A stretch of DNA of 64,000 nt from Sedimentisphaera sp050251615 (GTDB lineage Bacteria > Planctomycetota > Phycisphaerae > Sedimentisphaerales > Sedimentisphaeraceae), in the NCBI GenBank assembly GCA_050251615.1, contig JBFWMM010000002.1, forward strand, positions 62,001-126,000. Direction: 5' to 3'. This document shows positions 60,785 to 64,000 of this stretch, in pieces. The number at the start of each line of letters is the position of its first letter. Positions within the stretch are counted from its first letter, which is position 1. The translations under genes and the position numbers were made by a program. Under the pieces are notes generated by a model that did not search any database, was not told the origin of the DNA, and was given only the letters and a program-made list of their open reading frames with translations.

Positions 60785-61497
60785 TTGATTCGGGCAAACA
60801 TCCCCGTTACCTCTACAGCGGTTTTCAGGGTAACCGTGTTTGAGTCGTATAGGCCGAGCAGTTTGCAGAGGCGAATCATATGCGTGTCCATCGGCACAAT
60901 CAGAGCGCTCTGCGGCACATCAGGCCAGAAGCCCGGGTCCACATCGTCCTTGCGCGATGCCCAGCGCATAAACATATTGAGCCGTTTGCATGGGCTCTTT
61001 GCTGCGGGGTCTGCCAGAAGATAGCCGAAGCTTTTCGATTTGCGGGGCGCTCTTTCTTTTATCCCTCGCACAAACCCCGTAAGCGCCGGCAATACAGTCT
61101 CGTCGCTATCATTGCGGCAGGCCGTGAAGAACGCGCCGAGCGAGCCGTATTCCTTGAGCAGTTCGGAGAATGCGCCGAAAAGAACCTCAAAGTCTTCGCC
61201 TGTGTTGAAGCGGTGTTTGAAGCCTTCGAGAGCCTTTTTCTCAGCGCCCGCGAAGCCTTCAACAAAATCACGCGGGCTTTTGCCCATCCTGCCGAGCAGG
61301 TTTGCAGCGCTTATTTTTATCTGCGCAACGCGCCCGTAAGCCAGGGAAGATGCGATAAAAGCGGCCAGCTCTCTGTCCCTGTCGCTCTCGTACTCATATA
61401 CAAACATAAGCGGGTCGCTCGTGATATATTCGCGTCTGTTGTATTTGTTGTAGAGTGCTTCAAGTACCTGTTTGAGCTTCGCGGCGTCAGTTGTCAT
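60785..61497 (-). CDS. DUF2400/TIGR02757 family protein, C-terminus lost in gap
   Basis: About 237 residues visible from ATG 61497, out of roughly 260-280 usual. YNRREYITSDPLMFVYEYES then DRDRELAAFIASSLAYGR is the family opening, and PMDTHMIRLCKLLGL near 206 is its conserved late motif, of the HhH base-excision glycosylase-like fold. Function unknown; a nucleic acid role has been suggested for the family. It begins inside the end of the CDF transporter gene (11-base overlap). Confidence 0.85.
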
Positions 61498-62380
61498 GTC
61501 TTTTTTCCGGCCTGTCCGGTTCGATATGCACGATTATATTTACAGGCACATTAAGCGATTCGGTAATGGCACTCTCGCAAAGTTCCGATATTTCGTGCGC
61601 CTTTTCAACGCTCATCTCCGGCGCGACAAGCATATGGAAATCCAGAAATACCTCCCGCCCGACATTTCTCGAACGTATCCTGTGTACCTGCCCGATTTCA
61701 GGGATGTTCTCCGCAATTTGTCGTACAGCGGAAAGAGTGTCTTTATTGACCGAGCTGTTGGAAAATTCTCTGAAAACGCTCCCGAGCAGCTTCAGCGCCG
61801 CGGCAAGAATCATCAGCCCCACAATCCCCGCGCCGAGGCTGTCAGCGTAAGGTATGCCGAAGCGGGTTGCGATAAGCGCAGCGAGTACCGCAATTGAGCT
61901 GAGTGAGTCGGAGCGGTGATGCCATGCGTTGGCCATAAGAGCGGAGCTGTGTGTTTTTCGGGCGCTTTTCGCCGTGGCCTGATAAAGCAGCTCCTTCGAC
62001 AAAATCGAAATGACGGTGATTGCGTAGAGCCAGCCTGCGCCCGCGATGGATTGCGGGTGTTCTGCGGCCAAAAAAGCTTTTCTGATAGAATACCCACCCA
62101 CGGCTACTAAAGCGGCGGAGATAAACAGCGTGCTTAATGTCTCGTGCCACCGGTGGCCGTAGGGATGTTCTTCATCGGGCGCCTTTTCGCTGAATTTAGT
62201 GCCAAGCAGTACGGCGACGTCGGTAGATAGGTCGCTGAGCGAGTGCAGGCCGTCTGTAAAAAGAGAAGCGCTGCGCCCGAAATGGCCGGCTATAATCTTC
62301 GCTCCTGCCAGCAACACATTCAAAAACGTGCCGAAGATGGTTATGCGATATATTTCTCTGATTGCATTTTTATCGTTCAT
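61487..62380 (-). CDS. Cation diffusion facilitator (FieF-like) metal transporter
   Basis: 297 residues with about six membrane helices in the first 210 positions and a cytoplasmic C-terminal domain. DGLHSLSDLSTD near 43 and HHRSDSLSS near 154 are the two zinc/iron-binding signature sites in the membrane. It exports divalent metals in exchange for protons. The C-terminal domain has VHRIRSRNVGREVFLDFHML, typical of the family. It is divergent from cmk. Confidence 0.9.
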   Translation of the reverse strand: MNDKNAIREIYRITIFGTFLNVLLAGAKIIAGHFGRSASLFTDGLHSLSDLSTDVAVLLGTKFSEKAPDEEHPYGHRWHETLSTLFISAALVAVGGYSIRKAFLAAEHPQSIAGAGWLYAITVISILSKELLYQATAKSARKTHSSALMANAWHHRSDSLSSIAVLAALIATRFGIPYADSLGAGIVGLMILAAALKLLGSVFREFSNSSVNKDTLSAVRQIAENIPEIGQVHRIRSRNVGREVFLDFHMLVAPEMSVEKAHEISELCESAITESLNVPVNIIVHIEPDRPEKRHDN

Positions 62381-62477
62381 TTTTATGATTATATTATTTC
62401 CAAACGCCGGTCAAACATAATTTGTGTTTTTTTCAGAGCGGTCCGCTTCTGCCGGCACGGGCGCTCCGGAGATTAGC

Positions 62478-63149
62478 TTGAAAACAACCGTAATAACGAT
62501 AGACGGCCCCGCCGGAAGCGGCAAGAGCACGGTATCCAAACAGCTTGCTGCGCGGCTCGGGTTCTCGTTCCTCGATACCGGAGCAATGTACCGCGCCGTT
62601 GCATGGCTTTCGCTCAGCCGAGGCATTGACCCCGCCGATACAGGGCTCGTTGCAGAGGCTATGGATGAGGCGGAATTTGTGTTTGTCCCGCGGGGCGCAA
62701 GCACTCTCGTAAATTGCAATGGAGTGGATATAACCGAAGCGATACGCAGCCTTGAAGTTACTGCGAACGTACGCCATATCGCATCCAGCGCCGAGCTTCG
62801 CGGCAGGCTTGTCGAGATGCAGCGCTCCTTTGCGAAATCGGCGGGCGATATTGTAACTGAGGGCCGCGATCAGGGTTCTGTCGTATTTCCCGATGCCGCG
62901 GTGAAATTTTATCTTGATGCACCCGTGAGCACGAGAGCCGCAAGGCGTGCGCGGGAGCTTGAGGCAAAGGGCGAACAGGTGAACATAGCGGAGATTGAGG
63001 CTGCTATCGTTGCACGCGATGAAAGCGATATGAACCGCGAAACAGGCCCGCTGGTAGTTCCTGGGGGCGCTGTTGTTATCGATACGGGTGAATTGTCCAT
63101 TGAGCAGGTGGTTGACCTGCTTGAAGCGGAAACAAATAAGAGAATTTAA
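62478..63149 (+). CDS. cmk: Cytidylate kinase
   Basis: 223 residues from the TTG at 62478, chosen because GGAG lies seven bases before it and because it gives the usual family length; a GTG at 62424 would add 18 unrelated residues. VITIDGPAGSGKSTVSKQLA is the P-loop, RAVAWLSLSRG follows, and TEGRDQGSVVFPDA near 132 is the CMP-binding segment. The enzyme phosphorylates CMP and dCMP. plsC follows after 15 bases. Confidence 0.9.
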   Translation: MKTTVITIDGPAGSGKSTVSKQLAARLGFSFLDTGAMYRAVAWLSLSRGIDPADTGLVAEAMDEAEFVFVPRGASTLVNCNGVDITEAIRSLEVTANVRHIASSAELRGRLVEMQRSFAKSAGDIVTEGRDQGSVVFPDAAVKFYLDAPVSTRAARRARELEAKGEQVNIAEIEAAIVARDESDMNRETGPLVVPGGAVVIDTGELSIEQVVDLLEAETNKRI

Positions 63150-63164
63150 CGGAAAGAACTCAAA

Positions 63165-63812
63165 TTGGAACATCTATCAAAGTTCGGCTACCGTGTCGGG
63201 AAATTCCTGACAAGCGTTTTCATTACCATCTTTTACAGAACAAAGTTATACGGTAAGGAAAATATCCCCGAGAGCGGCGGTTTTCTGATGATATGCAACC
63301 ACCAGAGCTTCCTTGATCCGATGTTTTGCGCCAGGCCCATAAAACAATCTATCTTCTTTCTTGCCAAAGACACGCTTTTTAAAGGCCTTTTCGGTAAATT
63401 GCTGTACTGGGTAAATACCCGACCCGTCAAGCGCGGTGAGGGCGACCTCAAAGCCATGCGCGGTATGATTGAGATACTAAAAAATGGTAACGGCGTTTGT
63501 CTCTTTCCCGAGGGTACAAGAAGCGAAGACGGCCGTATCAGCGACATCAAGCCGGGCTTCATACTTCTCTGCCGCAGGGCGAAAGTGCCGGTGCTGCCGA
63601 TAGTGGTTGAGGGTGCTTACGACATCTGGCCGAAAGGGAGAAAGAGACCGCGGCTCAGCGGAAAAGTGGTAGTGCGTATAGGTAAGCTGATTCCCTGCGA
63701 GCATATCCTTTCGATGCCGCAGGATGATTTTGCCGCCGAGATAACCTCTATTCTCCGCACAATGCAGAACGAATCACGCCGTGAGCTTGGCTATGTGCCT
63801 TATGATTACTGA
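63165..63812 (+). CDS. plsC: 1-acyl-sn-glycerol-3-phosphate acyltransferase
   Basis: 215 residues from a TTG start at 63165, preceded by GGAAAGAA. NHQSFLDP near 44 is the HX4D catalytic motif, and FPEGTRSEDG near 114 binds the acyl acceptor. It makes phosphatidic acid in membrane lipid synthesis. It is cotranscribed with cmk, an arrangement common in bacteria. Both genes of the pair use TTG starts, which is notable. Confidence 0.9.
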   Translation: MEHLSKFGYRVGKFLTSVFITIFYRTKLYGKENIPESGGFLMICNHQSFLDPMFCARPIKQSIFFLAKDTLFKGLFGKLLYWVNTRPVKRGEGDLKAMRGMIEILKNGNGVCLFPEGTRSEDGRISDIKPGFILLCRRAKVPVLPIVVEGAYDIWPKGRKRPRLSGKVVVRIGKLIPCEHILSMPQDDFAAEITSILRTMQNESRRELGYVPYDY

Positions 63813-63821
63813 GCCTTTCCC

Positions 63822-63850
63822 TTGCTAAATCTGCTCTCTTGCATTATAAT
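63822..63850 (+). promoter_or_regulatory. Sigma-70-type promoter for pdxJ
   Basis: TTGCTA (63822-63827), a 17-base spacer and TATAAT (63845-63850) lie just after plsC, with a predicted start near 63857, followed by GGAG and the pdxJ ATG. Confidence 0.6.
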
Positions 63851-63877
63851 GAAGCCCATTAACGTAATGGAGAAAAA

Positions 63878-64000
63878 ATGGCTCTTCTCAACATAAACAT
63901 AGATCACATTGCCACGATCAGGCAGGCAAGGCGCACCGACGAACCCGACCCTGTATGGGGCGCGGCGATTTGCGAGCTTGCCGGCGCTAACGGAATTACT
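63878..64000 (+). CDS. pdxJ: Pyridoxine 5'-phosphate synthase, N-terminal part
   Basis: 41 residues before the window ends (MALLNINIDHIATIRQARRT, then DEPDPVWGAA). NINIDHIATIRQARRT is diagnostic of PdxJ, which joins deoxyxylulose phosphate and 3-amino-acetone phosphate to make pyridoxine phosphate. GGAG (63869-63872) lies before ATG 63878. Truncated by the window edge. Confidence 0.92.
   Translation, partial: MALLNINIDHIATIRQARRTDEPDPVWGAAICELAGANGIT

Noticed and set aside
60415..61497. Single minus-strand gene spanning the second N gap
   Set aside because: The part left of the gap is antisense to the isomerase gene; only 60785-61497 is the DUF2400 gene.

Overview
The window is a draft scaffold (two 100-N gaps) from what looks like an anaerobic bacterium of the PVC group. 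A Phycisphaerae-like planctomycete or a Lentisphaerota/Kiritimatiellota relative is my best guess. The reasons are a PEP-CTERM exported protease, a stand-alone CoaB, a set of secreted glycoside hydrolases, and an ORP/Mrp iron-sulfur ATPase cluster of the kind found in anaerobes. The phylum call is inference from gene content, not from a marker gene.

Region 1 (1-4582) is phage-like: the end of a tail/baseplate-type protein, a terminator, then a tightly overlapping amidoligase cassette (Amidoligase_2, a small protein, a class II glutamine amidotransferase, a gamma-glutamylcyclotransferase-like protein).

Region 2 (4619-29914) is the most interesting part, a large co-directional conflict/defence island. 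It opens with a small HTH protein and a sigma-54 activator carrying an RtcR-type CARF sensor domain. A near-consensus -24/-12 sigma-54 promoter and a cluster of inverted repeats follow at once. Behind the promoter lies a broken nuclease-like gene and then one long run of overlapping genes: two vWA proteins, a WXG100-like protein, a coiled-coil protein ending in a restriction-endonuclease-like domain, two small proteins, a soluble FtsK/EssC-like ATPase, a CARF-CARF-PD-(D/E)xK nuclease, a third vWA protein, a PP2C phosphatase, a kinase with a zinc ribbon (the last three form a TerY-P-like triad), an Upf1-like SF1 helicase, an unknown 651-residue protein, a coiled-coil McrB-like AAA+ ATPase, a DUF2357-like protein with a possible Hsp70/actin-like ATPase core, and a tiny paralogue of its C-terminus. 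The RtcR-type CARF domain occurs both in the regulator and at the N-terminus of the nuclease. One ligand could therefore switch on transcription and arm an effector.

Region 3 (29915-32002) holds a reverse transcriptase of the defence (DRT/Abi-like) type, preceded by about 540 bases of non-coding, hairpin-rich sequence that may contain a partner ncRNA. Region 4 (32048-39680, minus strand) is chromosomal: YhcH, AsnS, PrmC, CoaB, then a GH2 and a GH99-like secreted hydrolase. Region 5 (39743-49573, plus strand) has a PEP-CTERM serine protease, then a sigma-54 regulator and the ORP-like cluster it appears to control. This cluster has paired 15-bp palindromes both at the regulator's own start and upstream of a GG-N10-GC sigma-54 promoter, and it ends with a metallo-beta-lactamase protein; a CoA-disulfide-reductase/rhodanese flavoprotein follows.

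Region 6 (49611-60684) holds a small A+T-rich membrane-protein insertion and then a carbohydrate (probably rhamnoside) locus: carboxylesterase lipoprotein, GH106-like alpha-L-rhamnosidase, GH3, RhaT-type rhamnose transporter and a gap-truncated arabinose/fucose-isomerase-like enzyme. Region 7 (60785-64000) is housekeeping: a DUF2400 protein, a CDF metal transporter, Cmk, PlsC and the start of PdxJ. The first N gap (56194-56293) is flanked by an exact 127-bp duplication and is an assembly artefact.
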